Of a stretch of DNA of 64,000 nucleotides, positions 32,490 to 41,150 are shown one piece after another. The translations under genes and the position numbers were made by a program. This DNA is from Bacteroidota bacterium. GTDB lineage: Bacteria; Bacteroidota; Bacteroidia; Bacteroidales; JACABE01. Every line of letters starts with the position of its first letter. The stretch's first letter is position 1. The notes beneath the pieces were generated by a model. The model had not been told where the DNA came from. It ran no database searches and saw only the letters and a program-made list of their open reading frames with translations. The stretch is from the NCBI GenBank assembly GCA_013377005.1, contig JACABE010000022.1:1-64000 (forward strand), given 5' to 3'.

Positions 32490-33689
32490 ATGCCAAAAAT
32501 TTCAGCAAAAGGTAAAAGTATGCCAGAATCACCTATCAGAAAATTAGTTCCATTTTCTGATGAAGCAAAAAAAAGAGGGCGTAAAGTATATCATTTGAAT
32601 ATTGGACAACCAGATATTGAAACTCCTGAAGGAGCTATGAATGTGCTTAAAAATACAGATATTAAAGTAGTTGAATACAGTCATTCTGCAGGGATTCTAT
32701 CTTATCGAAAAAAATTGGTTGAATACTATAAAAAATGTCATATCAACATTACTGAAAATGATATTATTGTAACTAATGGAGGTTCTGAAGGAATTATATT
32801 TGCGTTTATGGTTTGTATGGATCCTGGTGATGAGATTATTATTCCCGAACCTTTTTACGCTAACTACAATGGTTTTGCAACAGAAGCTGGTATTACTGTA
32901 AAACCTATTGTTTCTATTATTGACAATGGTTTTGCATTACCTCCAATAGAAGAGTTTGAAAAACTCATCACACCAAAAACTAAGGCTATCATGATTTGTA
33001 ATCCAAATAATCCTACAGGTTATTTGTATTCGAAAGAAGAATTACAATCACTAAAAGAAATTGTAAAGAAACATGATTTATACCTTATGTCTGATGAAGT
33101 TTATCGCGAATTTTGCTACGATGGAAACGAGCATTTTTCTGCAATGAATCTGGAAGGTATTGAAAATAATGTTATTTTGCTGGATTCTGTATCTAAACGA
33201 TACAGTGCTTGCGGTGTTCGTATTGGTTGTTTTATTTCTAAGAATAAAGAAGTAATGACCACTGCAATGAAGTTTGCTCAGGCTCGTTTAAGTCCGCCTA
33301 CTTTTGGGCAGATATTGTCAGAAGCAGCCTGTGATACGCCTCAATCTTATTTCGACAAAGTTATTAAAGAATATGTAACTCGACGTGATTTAGTGGTAGA
33401 AGCAATCAATAAAATGGATGGTTGTTTTTGTCCAAATCCAAAAGGTGCTTTTTATGCTGTTGCTCGATTACCAATTGATAACGCTGATAAATTTTGTCAA
33501 TGGTTATTAGAGGATTTTGAGTACAAAAACGAAACTGTAATGTTAGCTCCTGCTACAGGTTTTTATTCTACAAAAGGTAAAGGAACTGATGAAGTTAGAA
33601 TAAGTTATGTGCTAAAAGTAGAAGATTTAAAAGCATCAATGAAATGTTTGGAAGAAGCTATAAAAATCTATCCAGGGAAAACGAATTAA
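32490..33689 (+). CDS. Class I/II pyridoxal-phosphate aminotransferase
   Basis: A fold-type I aminotransferase of the aspartate aminotransferase group, 399 aa. 'NIGQPDIETPEG' near residue 37, 'TNGGSEGIIFAF' near 96, 'NPNNPTGYLYS' near 172, 'SDEVYREFCYDG' near 200, and the Schiff-base Lys in 'LDSVSKRYSACGVRIG' near 235 are all present. 'APATGFYS' and 'EVRISYVL' close the active site. Substrate preference (aspartate, or aromatic amino acids) cannot be fixed from motifs. Monocistronic between two terminators. Confidence 0.92.
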   Translation: MPKISAKGKSMPESPIRKLVPFSDEAKKRGRKVYHLNIGQPDIETPEGAMNVLKNTDIKVVEYSHSAGILSYRKKLVEYYKKCHINITENDIIVTNGGSEGIIFAFMVCMDPGDEIIIPEPFYANYNGFATEAGITVKPIVSIIDNGFALPPIEEFEKLITPKTKAIMICNPNNPTGYLYSKEELQSLKEIVKKHDLYLMSDEVYREFCYDGNEHFSAMNLEGIENNVILLDSVSKRYSACGVRIGCFISKNKEVMTTAMKFAQARLSPPTFGQILSEAACDTPQSYFDKVIKEYVTRRDLVVEAINKMDGCFCPNPKGAFYAVARLPIDNADKFCQWLLEDFEYKNETVMLAPATGFYSTKGKGTDEVRISYVLKVEDLKASMKCLEEAIKIYPGKTN

Positions 33690-33707
33690 GAGATTTAAAA
33701 AATATGA

Positions 33708-33736
33708 AAAAGGCTGCCAAAAAATGACAGCCTTTT
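33708..33736 (+). terminator. Aminotransferase terminator
   Basis: AAAAGGCTG / CAGCCTTTT with an 11-nt loop, then A/T-rich sequence. It is also oriented to serve the convergent gene. Confidence 0.8.
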
Positions 33737-33781
33737 ATTATTTGTCTTTACCCTGAAGCCCAATTTAAAAGATGTCATTAA

Positions 33782-34807
33782 TTATTTAAAATTTTGGAAC
33801 ATTGTTTTCAATGCAATTACACTTTCGCCTTCTGCTATTACTTCAAATTCTGGCTGGATAGATAATTGAACTTTATACATATTACTTGAATAGGATTCAA
33901 TACCTTTTAATGAGCCTAAATTAGCAAGAAAGTTTTTGTTAATCAGTAAGAAGTTATCTATATCCAATAAATTAACAACTTCAGAAAATTTTGTATTGGT
34001 TTGTAAAAGTAAATTTTCAACTGTTTTAATATAAGTAATTCCACTATTAGTATACACATAAGCAATACTGTCAAAACTTATTTCAACTGGCTTCTTTGTA
34101 TCATATAATACGATATATTTACCCAATAGTTTATTGTCTTTATAAACGAATTTTTTATTAGGTAAGCCTTTTTCATCATACCAGAACCAAATTCCGTCTT
34201 TTAAATTATTTTTATACTTACCTTGATTTCTTAATTTTCCTTCAGGAGTAAAAACCTGATAAATTCCCTCTAATTTATCATTTTTAAATTGAGTTTTTAA
34301 TGTACCACCAGAATAATTCTGTTCCCATATACCTTCTCTTTTCCCATTTTTCCAGTTTATTCTGTCAGTTAAAGTTCCATCATCATAATAGGTTTTCCAC
34401 TCTCCATTTTTTAAAGTAGCTCGATATGACTCTTCTCTTATTAAGACTCTATTTATATTGTAATACTTCCATGTACTGTCTTTATGAGTGCTGATATAAT
34501 ACCCTTCCGACATCAAATTTCCATTTGGGTAATAGGTTGTGGTATTAGAACGAAGCCCTTTTTCAAAAAACTTAGAAATTGCTTTTGTCTGTCCATCTTC
34601 ATAATAATATTTAAATTCACCAATAGGATAATTGTCTAAAAAAGAGCCTTCATATTTTAAGATTCCTTTTTCATCTTTCTTTTTCCAAAAACCTTGTTTT
34701 TTACCAGATTTGTCGGTTTTATTTATTGTATCGGTTACTTGTTGTGAGAAAACAAGGGTAGAAAAATAAAACAAAGAAAGAAATAATATACCATTTTTTT
34801 TTGACAT
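33782..34807 (-). CDS. Exported MORN-repeat protein with C-terminal LytTR-like domain
   Basis: The start is taken at the Met of 'MSKKNGILFLSLFYFSTLVFS' (34807), 7 nt after the upstream stop; the longer ORF start would overlap that gene. After the signal peptide, residues about 30-215 carry MORN/YwqK repeats ('GKKQGFWKKKDEKG', 'NGKREGIWEQNYSGG', 'NNLKDGIWFWYDEKG'). The last ~95 residues fit the LytTR fold: 'ISFDSIAYVYTNSGITYIKT', then 'FLLINKNFLANLGSLKGI'. LytTR is normally a cytoplasmic DNA-binding domain, yet no second membrane helix is present and the basic N-terminus predicts export. The usual DNA-contact 'SR' after the last strand reads 'EGES'. Last gene of an envelope-sugar block. Confidence 0.75.
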   Translation of the reverse strand: MSKKNGILFLSLFYFSTLVFSQQVTDTINKTDKSGKKQGFWKKKDEKGILKYEGSFLDNYPIGEFKYYYEDGQTKAISKFFEKGLRSNTTTYYPNGNLMSEGYYISTHKDSTWKYYNINRVLIREESYRATLKNGEWKTYYDDGTLTDRINWKNGKREGIWEQNYSGGTLKTQFKNDKLEGIYQVFTPEGKLRNQGKYKNNLKDGIWFWYDEKGLPNKKFVYKDNKLLGKYIVLYDTKKPVEISFDSIAYVYTNSGITYIKTVENLLLQTNTKFSEVVNLLDIDNFLLINKNFLANLGSLKGIESYSSNMYKVQLSIQPEFEVIAEGESVIALKTMFQNFK

Positions 34808-34814
34808 AATGCTT

Positions 34815-35381
34815 TTATCTATTGTTATTAATAAGTTTTGCAAAATCAATTAATGATTTTGAAATAAAATCAATTAATTCAGGATATTGTTTAGCTTTAC
34901 TCAGATTATCAGAAATAAAAACTGTTTTCATTCCTAATTTTTTGCCAAAAATCATATCGCTTAAAGAATCGCCAATCATTAATGATTTTTTGAAAATAAT
35001 TTCTTTAAAATCTTTTTTTGCCTTTAATCCCATACCAATATTAGGCTTACGATAAAAACTTCCACTTTCTTTTAAATCAGGACAAAAATAAACTTGGTCA
35101 ATTCGTCCCTTATTATTTTTAATTTGATGAATCATGTCTTGATGAATTGAATGTAATTCATCTTCTGTCATCAATCCTTTGCCTATACCTTGCTGATTTG
35201 TTACTATTACTATTTTTCCGAAAATTAAATTAAAAATTTGTAAAGCGTTTAACACACCTTCCTGGAATTTGAAATCTTTTGATTTTTTTACATAATCATC
35301 TACTAATCTATGATTTATAACCCCATCTCTGTCAATAAATAAGGTCCAGTTATTGTCAAAATTTGTAGGAAAAGTTTTCAT
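34815..35381 (-). CDS. gmhB: HAD-IIIA phosphatase, GmhB-like
   Basis: A histidinol-phosphatase-type HAD enzyme, 188 aa. Motif I is 'FIDRDGVIN' at residues 15-23, motif II 'IVTNQQGIGKG' near 60, motif III 'YRKPNIGM' near 110 and motif IV 'MIGDSLSDM' near 136. In GmhB this removes the 7-phosphate of D-glycero-manno-heptose 1,7-bisphosphate. The neighbouring gmhA, 1 nt upstream, supports that role. However the zinc loop of E. coli GmhB (CxH...CxC) is reduced here to 'CPDLKESGSFYRKP', with one Cys of the expected set. A related sugar phosphatase is the alternative. Confidence 0.75.
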   Translation of the reverse strand: MKTFPTNFDNNWTLFIDRDGVINHRLVDDYVKKSKDFKFQEGVLNALQIFNLIFGKIVIVTNQQGIGKGLMTEDELHSIHQDMIHQIKNNKGRIDQVYFCPDLKESGSFYRKPNIGMGLKAKKDFKEIIFKKSLMIGDSLSDMIFGKKLGMKTVFISDNLSKAKQYPELIDFISKSLIDFAKLINNNR

Positions 35382-35954
35382 TTATTTGGGGAAAAGATTG
35401 GATTCAACCAATTCACATATAATGTGCCCAATTAAAATATGAGCCTCCTGTATGCGGGGTGTATCATTAGAAGGAACATTTATTAAATACTTTGATAAAT
35501 GTTTCATTTTACCTCCGCTTTCACCGGTAAAACTAACTGTAATCATTCCGAGTTCATTGGCTACTTCAAGTGCTTTTACAATGTTTATTGAATTTCCTGA
35601 TGTAGAAATACCTAATAATATATCACCTTTTTTTCCTTTGGCTTTAACTAAACGAGCATAAACTTCATTGTAAGAATAATCATTGGCAACAGCTGTTAAA
35701 TAGGAAGTATTTACATGTAATGCTTCTGAGTTTAAAGGAGGTCTGTCATAATAAAACCTACCTGAAAATTCAGCTGCTAAATGTTGTGCATCAGCTGCAC
35801 TTCCTCCATTACCACAAAACAATACACAGCCATTTTTTCTGAAAGTTTGAATAATTTCTTGAGCAATTTCACGGATAGTTATTAATAAATGCTCATCCTT
35901 TAGTAGTTTAGTTTTAAGATCGATAGATTGTTGGATAGATTCTTTTATTCGCAT
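35382..35954 (-). CDS. gmhA: Sedoheptulose 7-phosphate isomerase
   Basis: A SIS-domain isomerase making D-glycero-D-manno-heptose 7-phosphate, the first step of ADP-heptose synthesis for the LPS core. The phosphosugar loop 'CGNGGSAADAQHLAAEFSGR' near residue 45-64, 'LGISTSGNSINIVKAL' near 113 and the late 'QEAHILIGHIICELVE' helix are those of GmhA. Length 190 aa is right. It abuts gmhB and follows GT2 by 11 bp. The bifunctional hldE that would complete the pathway is not in the window. Confidence 0.92.
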   Translation of the reverse strand: MRIKESIQQSIDLKTKLLKDEHLLITIREIAQEIIQTFRKNGCVLFCGNGGSAADAQHLAAEFSGRFYYDRPPLNSEALHVNTSYLTAVANDYSYNEVYARLVKAKGKKGDILLGISTSGNSINIVKALEVANELGMITVSFTGESGGKMKHLSKYLINVPSNDTPRIQEAHILIGHIICELVESNLFPK

Positions 35955-35965
35955 TTTTTTGTTTA

Positions 35966-36916
35966 TTAATCAATTCTTTTTTCAATTAAATATGTATTTC
36001 TTATAGAAGAACTTCTACCTATCATTTCGGCTAAAAATCCAGCTAAAAATAATTGCACACCTATTATCATAGATGCTATTGATATGTAAAAGTAAGGGCT
36101 ATCGGTAACCAAAGGAGCTCTCATTTGATGATAAAGTGCATATAATTTTTCGCTACCCAACCAAATTGCAGCGAAGAAGCCAACGATAAAAATTAAAGTA
36201 CCTATTAAACCAAAAAAATGCATTGGTCGCTTGCCAAATTTTGAAACAAATGTAATGGAAATTAAATCAAGATAACCTTTTATAAATCGGTCCAGTCCAA
36301 ACTTTGTAACACCATATTTTCTAGCTTGATGTGATACTACTTTTTCTCCTATTTTTGAAAAACCTGCCCATTTGGCAATTACTGGAATGTATCGGTGCAT
36401 TTCTCCATACACTTCAATACATTTTACTACATCATTTTTGTAAGCTTTTAAACCACAATTAAAATCGTGTAATTTTATTCCCGACATTTTTCTTGTAGTC
36501 CAATTATAAAATTTGGTAGGAATTGTTTTCATAATAGGATCAAAGCGTTTTTTTTTCCAACCTGAAACTAAGTCGAAGTTTTCTTCTTTAATCATACGAA
36601 ATAACTCTGGTATTTCGTCAGGGCTATCTTGTAAATCGGCATCCATTGTGATAATTACATCAGCTTTAGCAGCTTCAAAACCTACATTTAAAGCTGCAGA
36701 TTTTCCATAATTTCTTCTGAATTTTATGCCTTTAATGGCTGTATTCTGATCCGAAAGTTTTTCAATCACATTCCATGATTGGTCATTACTTCCATCATCC
36801 ACCATAATGACTTCATAAGAAAAATTGTTTTCAATCATAACTTTATCAATCCAGGCAGCTAATTCTCCTAAAGATTCATCTTCGTTGAACAGAGGTATAA
36901 TTATAGAAATATCCAT
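35966..36916 (-). CDS. Family 2 glycosyltransferase, polyprenyl-phosphate type
   Basis: 316 residues: a GT-A domain ('SIIIPLFNEDESLGELAAWI' at the N-terminus, 'IITMDADLQDSPDEIP' near 92 with the DxD motif, 'GLKAYKNDV' near 155) followed by two membrane helices (about 232-255 and 272-297). This layout matches GtrB/ArnC-like transferases that load a sugar on undecaprenyl phosphate. It sits between two DUF4199 membrane proteins and the gmhA/gmhB pair, which I take as an envelope-glycan block. The donor sugar is unknown. Confidence 0.88.
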   Translation of the reverse strand: MDISIIIPLFNEDESLGELAAWIDKVMIENNFSYEVIMVDDGSNDQSWNVIEKLSDQNTAIKGIKFRRNYGKSAALNVGFEAAKADVIITMDADLQDSPDEIPELFRMIKEENFDLVSGWKKKRFDPIMKTIPTKFYNWTTRKMSGIKLHDFNCGLKAYKNDVVKCIEVYGEMHRYIPVIAKWAGFSKIGEKVVSHQARKYGVTKFGLDRFIKGYLDLISITFVSKFGKRPMHFFGLIGTLIFIVGFFAAIWLGSEKLYALYHQMRAPLVTDSPYFYISIASMIIGVQLFLAGFLAEMIGRSSSIRNTYLIEKRID

Positions 36917-36979
36917 TCTATTTTCTTGTTATTAGGTAATATATTAATTTAGTTAATGATAATTAGTTAATTAATCTGC

Positions 36980-37495
36980 TTATTTCTGGTGTTTATAAAA
37001 AACGGATATCAATAAAGGTAAAAACAGACTTAATAAAAGCAATTGTCCGAAGGCATAAATTCCTATAGCAAATGGTGTTATTGAATGAATTTGTTGCTGA
37101 ATTTGTTTCATTTCTTCGTTTGTTATATCCTTATTATTTATTAACGTATTTATGCTCACAAAATTTTTGATAAATTCAATATCTATATATTTTGTGTAAA
37201 AAATCATAAAAAATGCAAATACTATGGAAGTTGTTATCCCAATAAATACACCGGAAATATAAACTTCTTTAAATGTAATATTACCTTTGATTTTTTTTTG
37301 TTGATAACTTCTTATGCCCAAAAACATCGCAAATAATAAAATTAAATAATTCCATATCAAAACAGGAGTATGACCTGACCCAAAAGTAAAATAATATATC
37401 GTGGTAAGCAATGCCATTAAAATACCTGAACTCAGACTATAAATGTTTGATATAAATGCAATTTTTTTTAGAAAATCCGTTTTTTTTGAAGGCAT
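36980..37495 (-). CDS. DUF4199 domain membrane protein
   Basis: 171 residues, four membrane helices (about 15-37, 44-62, 80-101, 140-165), with the polar stretch 'NNKDITNEEMKQIQQQI' before the last helix. 'GNITFKEVYISGVFIGITTS' is the family signature I recognise. DUF4199 pairs ahead of a GT2 gene occur in many Bacteroidota (from memory). 15 bp separates it from the paralogue upstream. Function unknown; perhaps an accessory of the transferase. Confidence 0.78.
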   Translation of the reverse strand: MPSKKTDFLKKIAFISNIYSLSSGILMALLTTIYYFTFGSGHTPVLIWNYLILLFAMFLGIRSYQQKKIKGNITFKEVYISGVFIGITTSIVFAFFMIFYTKYIDIEFIKNFVSINTLINNKDITNEEMKQIQQQIHSITPFAIGIYAFGQLLLLSLFLPLLISVFYKHQK

Positions 37496-37510
37496 TCGTA
37501 TTAATAAAAA

Positions 37511-38062
37511 CTATAAAACAATAGGTTCTTCTTTTTTTACAAAAAAGGCTATAATTAAACTTAAAATTACTGAAAAAAATGCAGTAGAAAGAAGTCCTAC
37601 AATTGCCATAATTTCTGGACGCATAAATATTTTTGTATATTTCATTGCCATATCCATTTGTTCCTGAGTCATATTAGGGTTGCTTTCAAGCATTCCTTCT
37701 TGTGTTTTTTCTAATATTTGATTAATCATTCCTTTATCAATAAACTTTAAAAATATATAAGTCCAAATGAGCATTAAAATTGAAGCAAAAAGTCCAATCA
37801 GAAAATTAGATAGAAATGCTTTACCATAAGGTAGATATCCAGTATCAGTATATGAAGTTCTGTATTTTGTACTTCCTATATACATAGCAGTTATTAATAA
37901 AATATAGCTAACCCATGATAATGCTTTGTTCATTGACAAATCAAAAGCGTAAAGGATTACAGAATAAACTATCATAGCAAATCCAACCATAATACCATAA
38001 GTCATTGCGTTTGCTGCAATACTTTTAGTTTTTTGTGTATTAATAATTTCAAAATTTTCCAT
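37511..38062 (-). CDS. DUF4199 domain membrane protein
   Basis: 183 residues with the same four-helix plan as the next gene ('GYLPYGKAFLSNFLIGLFAS' corresponds to its second signature). A polar Met/Gln/Glu-rich segment 'ESNPNMTQEQMDMAMKYTK' again precedes the final helix. First gene of the block reaching to the MORN-LytTR gene, preceded by a -7 box at 38116-38123. The two copies have diverged a good deal. Confidence 0.78.
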   Translation of the reverse strand: MENFEIINTQKTKSIAANAMTYGIMVGFAMIVYSVILYAFDLSMNKALSWVSYILLITAMYIGSTKYRTSYTDTGYLPYGKAFLSNFLIGLFASILMLIWTYIFLKFIDKGMINQILEKTQEGMLESNPNMTQEQMDMAMKYTKIFMRPEIMAIVGLLSTAFFSVILSLIIAFFVKKEEPIVL

Positions 38063-38115
38063 AAAATATTTTTTAGTGAATAAGATTAAAGACTAATGTT
38101 GTTTGACTTTCCATG

Positions 38116-38123
38116 CAAAAATA
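38116..38123 (-). promoter_or_regulatory. -7 box for the DUF4199-GT2-gmhA-gmhB block
   Basis: TATTTTTG on the minus strand, 53 nt before the first start codon. Confidence 0.55.
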
Positions 38124-38237
38124 ACAATTTTAAATAAGATTTTGCAGAAACAATAATAAAACTTCGTCAAATTTTAATGCACTTGAATAAAAAATCAAAC
38201 TTTACAATAATATTCTAACATAAAAGCCTTAAAATAA

Positions 38238-40352
38238 TTATTTTACAATTATTTTTTGCCTCAAAATTTCTTTTTTGCTGTTACTTAATTGTAATAAGTA
38301 AATTCCTGATTTTATATTATTTAAGTTAATTTCCTCTTTAATTTTTCCGAATAGATTTTTCCTATTTTCTGAGTATATTAATTTCCCTTCCATTGAATAT
38401 ATATCAAACATAACATCTTGTTTATCTGTAATATTCATCATAATATTTAAAGTTTTATCAACAGGGTTAGGATAAACAAATATATTTTCAATTCCAGTAA
38501 TCGCATTTATTCCTACATTCGAGGATGTATAGCTTATTTCCCAACCTGCAAACTCATTTTCATAGTCACTTATCCATTCTATTATAGCTTCATCTGAGTT
38601 TACTGTAAAATCCTGTGGAATATTACTTCCTGAGAAAGTTGCCAATACTGAATCAGGGAAAAAAGTTTTCACTCTTAAAATATCCTTATTAGCTTCTGTA
38701 GTAAAATTAATAAAGTGCAAAGTAATATTTGTGGTAGGTGTGTTTGGTGAAATTTTCCATGTACAATATGTATTTGGATTGTATTTTTTATTACCACTTC
38801 CATCAGTAAAAGTTCCTGAAGTAGTATTCAAATATTTATAGCTACTGCAATAATCAGGAGTAGTAGCTTTATAATTGATAAAAAAGCCAGCAAATAAACT
38901 ATCGTTGTCTGAAGTAAAACTTACAAAAGCTTCCTTTCCATTGAATGAAACAGATGTTGGAATACTATCTCCAGAATAACTGCCCATCAAAGGTGCTGAT
39001 GAATTAATACCTTTGTAAATCTTCACAATACCATGATTAAGTTTTGTTTGCAATGAAGAAAAATTAAAATTTAGAGATGAAATAGAATCTCCTACAGGTG
39101 TTATTAGCCATATACAATTGCTGTTTGCCTGATAATTATTAATAGGACCACTTCCATCTTCAATGCTACCTTCAGTGGCTGTCAAAGTTTTTTGTCCGCC
39201 ACAATAAGAAGGATAAGTATACAGTGCTGTGTCTGGATAAATGTTGATAATTAATTCCTGTGCAAGATTAAAATTATTATTTCCTGGTGACAATGCATTC
39301 AGATAGAAATAACCGTCAGAAACACCACTCCAGCCAAAATTGAAATGAAAATAAGTAGTATCCTGATAACCATCACACACAAAAGCATGTCCATCTACAT
39401 TGGGTACCGACCATCCTGCATAATATAAAGGCATCTTTTTATCAAGTTGTGTTATCATCAAACTATCCCATCTCAAATTAGTGCTATCACGAAAAACATA
39501 ACGAACTGCTGGAGAATACTTGAAATAAGTTTTTAAAACATATGCTGCTGAATGGTTATACATTCCCGAACTATTTGCGCTATAATGCATATCAACACCT
39601 ATGCCGCTTTGTGAAATCAATTCGCTGATAGCTAAATTTGGCTTTGTTGGTACATCGCACATTGCATCCCATTTATAATAAGTGTTTTCATAATCAGCAG
39701 AAAGATTTCCGTAAACATTATGTGTATATGAATAATTTCCCTTTCCATGACTAGGAAATCTATAATAATACATTAACTGCCCAAGGCAGGTAGCTACACA
39801 TCCTGTTACACAATGTCCTCCAGGACCGGCAGCATCAGCTGGGCATTTGATATTAAAGTTATTATCTTGATCCCATTTTGAATGTATAAATGGACTTACT
39901 GATTTAGAAGAGTTTTTTTCATTATTAGTGTTAGTTATGCTTAACCATCTGTTTTTTATTTCATTATTTGCTGATAAATTGTTTTTTCTTGCATATAAAA
40001 TACTTTTTTTATATGCATCCATCCACATTTTAAAAGCAGGAATTACATTATTTGGATGATAAGTACTCTCAAAAGAATAAGCCAAAATAGGAGTAGTGTT
40101 ATTTTCTCCAGAAATCAATATATATCCATAATCAGCAATGTTAAAAATGTAAAAAACTGCAATATTATTATCACTGATAGTATAACTCTCGCTGATAAAA
40201 ATATCCTTTGTAATAATTTGTGAATTAGCTTCTTTAAATTTCTGAGCATAAAAATTCAGAGCTAGTTTCTTTGCAGTTTCTATCGGAACAATAGCTGCAT
40301 ATTGCATATTAATAAACGATACAAAAAATAAGAAGAATATAATTTTTTTCAT
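38238..40352 (-). CDS. C10 (streptopain/interpain-type) cysteine protease with two CUB-like domains and T9SS sorting domain
   Basis: 704 residues with signal peptide 'MKKIIFFLFFVSFINMQYAA'. A Spi/SpeB-type propeptide covers about 22-150. The catalytic domain has the Cys block 'GHCVTGCVATCLGQLMYYY' near 180, 'NVDGHAFVCDGY' with the likely catalytic His near 322, and 'FHFNFGWSGVSDGYF' near 333. Two CUB-like beta domains follow ('GSIEDGSGPINNYQANSNC' near 393 and 'GTFTDGSGNKKYNPNTYC' near 512). The sorting domain begins 'IFVYPNPVDKTLNI' near 630. It is related in plan to interpain A and PrtT of oral Bacteroidales. It likely degrades extracellular protein. Monocistronic. Confidence 0.9.
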   Translation of the reverse strand: MKKIIFFLFFVSFINMQYAAIVPIETAKKLALNFYAQKFKEANSQIITKDIFISESYTISDNNIAVFYIFNIADYGYILISGENNTTPILAYSFESTYHPNNVIPAFKMWMDAYKKSILYARKNNLSANNEIKNRWLSITNTNNEKNSSKSVSPFIHSKWDQDNNFNIKCPADAAGPGGHCVTGCVATCLGQLMYYYRFPSHGKGNYSYTHNVYGNLSADYENTYYKWDAMCDVPTKPNLAISELISQSGIGVDMHYSANSSGMYNHSAAYVLKTYFKYSPAVRYVFRDSTNLRWDSLMITQLDKKMPLYYAGWSVPNVDGHAFVCDGYQDTTYFHFNFGWSGVSDGYFYLNALSPGNNNFNLAQELIINIYPDTALYTYPSYCGGQKTLTATEGSIEDGSGPINNYQANSNCIWLITPVGDSISSLNFNFSSLQTKLNHGIVKIYKGINSSAPLMGSYSGDSIPTSVSFNGKEAFVSFTSDNDSLFAGFFINYKATTPDYCSSYKYLNTTSGTFTDGSGNKKYNPNTYCTWKISPNTPTTNITLHFINFTTEANKDILRVKTFFPDSVLATFSGSNIPQDFTVNSDEAIIEWISDYENEFAGWEISYTSSNVGINAITGIENIFVYPNPVDKTLNIMMNITDKQDVMFDIYSMEGKLIYSENRKNLFGKIKEEINLNNIKSGIYLLQLSNSKKEILRQKIIVK

Positions 40353-40382
40353 AAACCTAATGTATTAAAAGAATATTAAATG

Positions 40383-40390
40383 CAAATCTA
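40383..40390 (-). promoter_or_regulatory. -7 box for the C10 protease
   Basis: TAGATTTG on the minus strand, 30 nt before the start. The remaining spacer to 40694 (40353-40694, 342 bp) has no other feature that I recognise. Confidence 0.55.
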
Positions 40391-40694
40391 CAAAACAAAT
40401 TCATTTACAAAAAATATATAATCAAAATTACAGGGCAAACACATTTTAAATAAGTAATGTCAAATGCGATTTTAAAGAATTCTTTCCAACAAATTAAACT
40501 TATTTAAGTGATTAATGACATTTATTTTAGACAATATTTTTCCATTTTTCTCCGATAGTTTCTCATTCTATTTTCGGTCCAATATTTTACTTATCCTTTT
40601 ATTACAATCGATTTCTAACAACACATAATCCGTTAATTATCATTACATTATTTTATAAAGTGCAAATGAAATGTCAAAATTTTAAATCATTTTT

Positions 40695-40934
40695 TTATAT
40701 TCTATTATCAATGATGGGCTTAAGTAAATATTCTAATCCATTCAACTTAATTTCATATAATGTTTCAAGCATTATACCCAATTTCCCGGTAGGAAATCCT
40801 TTTTGTTTAAACCAAACCAAATAAGGTTCAGGTAAATGGCATAATACACAACCTTTATATTTTCCGAAAGGCATTTTCATGTTTGTAAGTTCAACAAGAA
40901 TTCCTGAATTAGCTGAAAAATCAACTTCTTGCAT
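40695..40934 (-). CDS. DUF3820 family protein
   Basis: 79 residues. 'MKMPFGKYKGCVLCHLPEPYLVWFKQKGFPTGKLG' carries the DUF3820 core (MPFGKYKG, then L..P.YL.WF....FP.G.LG), a small family annotated as a putative quorum-sensing-regulated factor in Gammaproteobacteria but of unknown function here. The start at 40934 gives 18 residues before the core; the Met directly at the core is an alternative. A -7 box lies 30 nt upstream (40964-40971). Monocistronic. Confidence 0.8.
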   Translation of the reverse strand: MQEVDFSANSGILVELTNMKMPFGKYKGCVLCHLPEPYLVWFKQKGFPTGKLGIMLETLYEIKLNGLEYLLKPIIDNRI

Positions 40935-40963
40935 AGGTTATATTATTAAATATGATTCTTCCT

Positions 40964-40971
40964 CAAAAGTA
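40964..40971 (-). promoter_or_regulatory. -7 box for DUF3820
   Basis: TACTTTTG on the minus strand, 30 nt upstream of the start. Confidence 0.55.
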
Positions 40972-41087
40972 AATAAAATATTGAAGATAAAGCGAAGGAA
41001 AATACTTAAAGCAGAACAACCCTAAACAAAAAGCGTCTTATTTTTTTATTTTAAATAGAATTATATAATCACAACTATTAATATTGT

Positions 41088-41095
41088 TATTTTTG
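41088..41095 (+). promoter_or_regulatory. -7 box for rpe
   Basis: TATTTTTG, 56 nt before the ATG of rpe. Confidence 0.55.
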
Positions 41096-41150
41096 CAATT
41101 CAAATACAATTCGAAAAATTAAAAATGCAATTCATTCAACAACCCTAGAT

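Noticed and set aside
33782-34807. YwqK-type antitoxin of a toxin-antitoxin pair
   Set aside because: MORN proteins are often labelled so, but the neighbour is a sugar phosphatase and no toxin is present.
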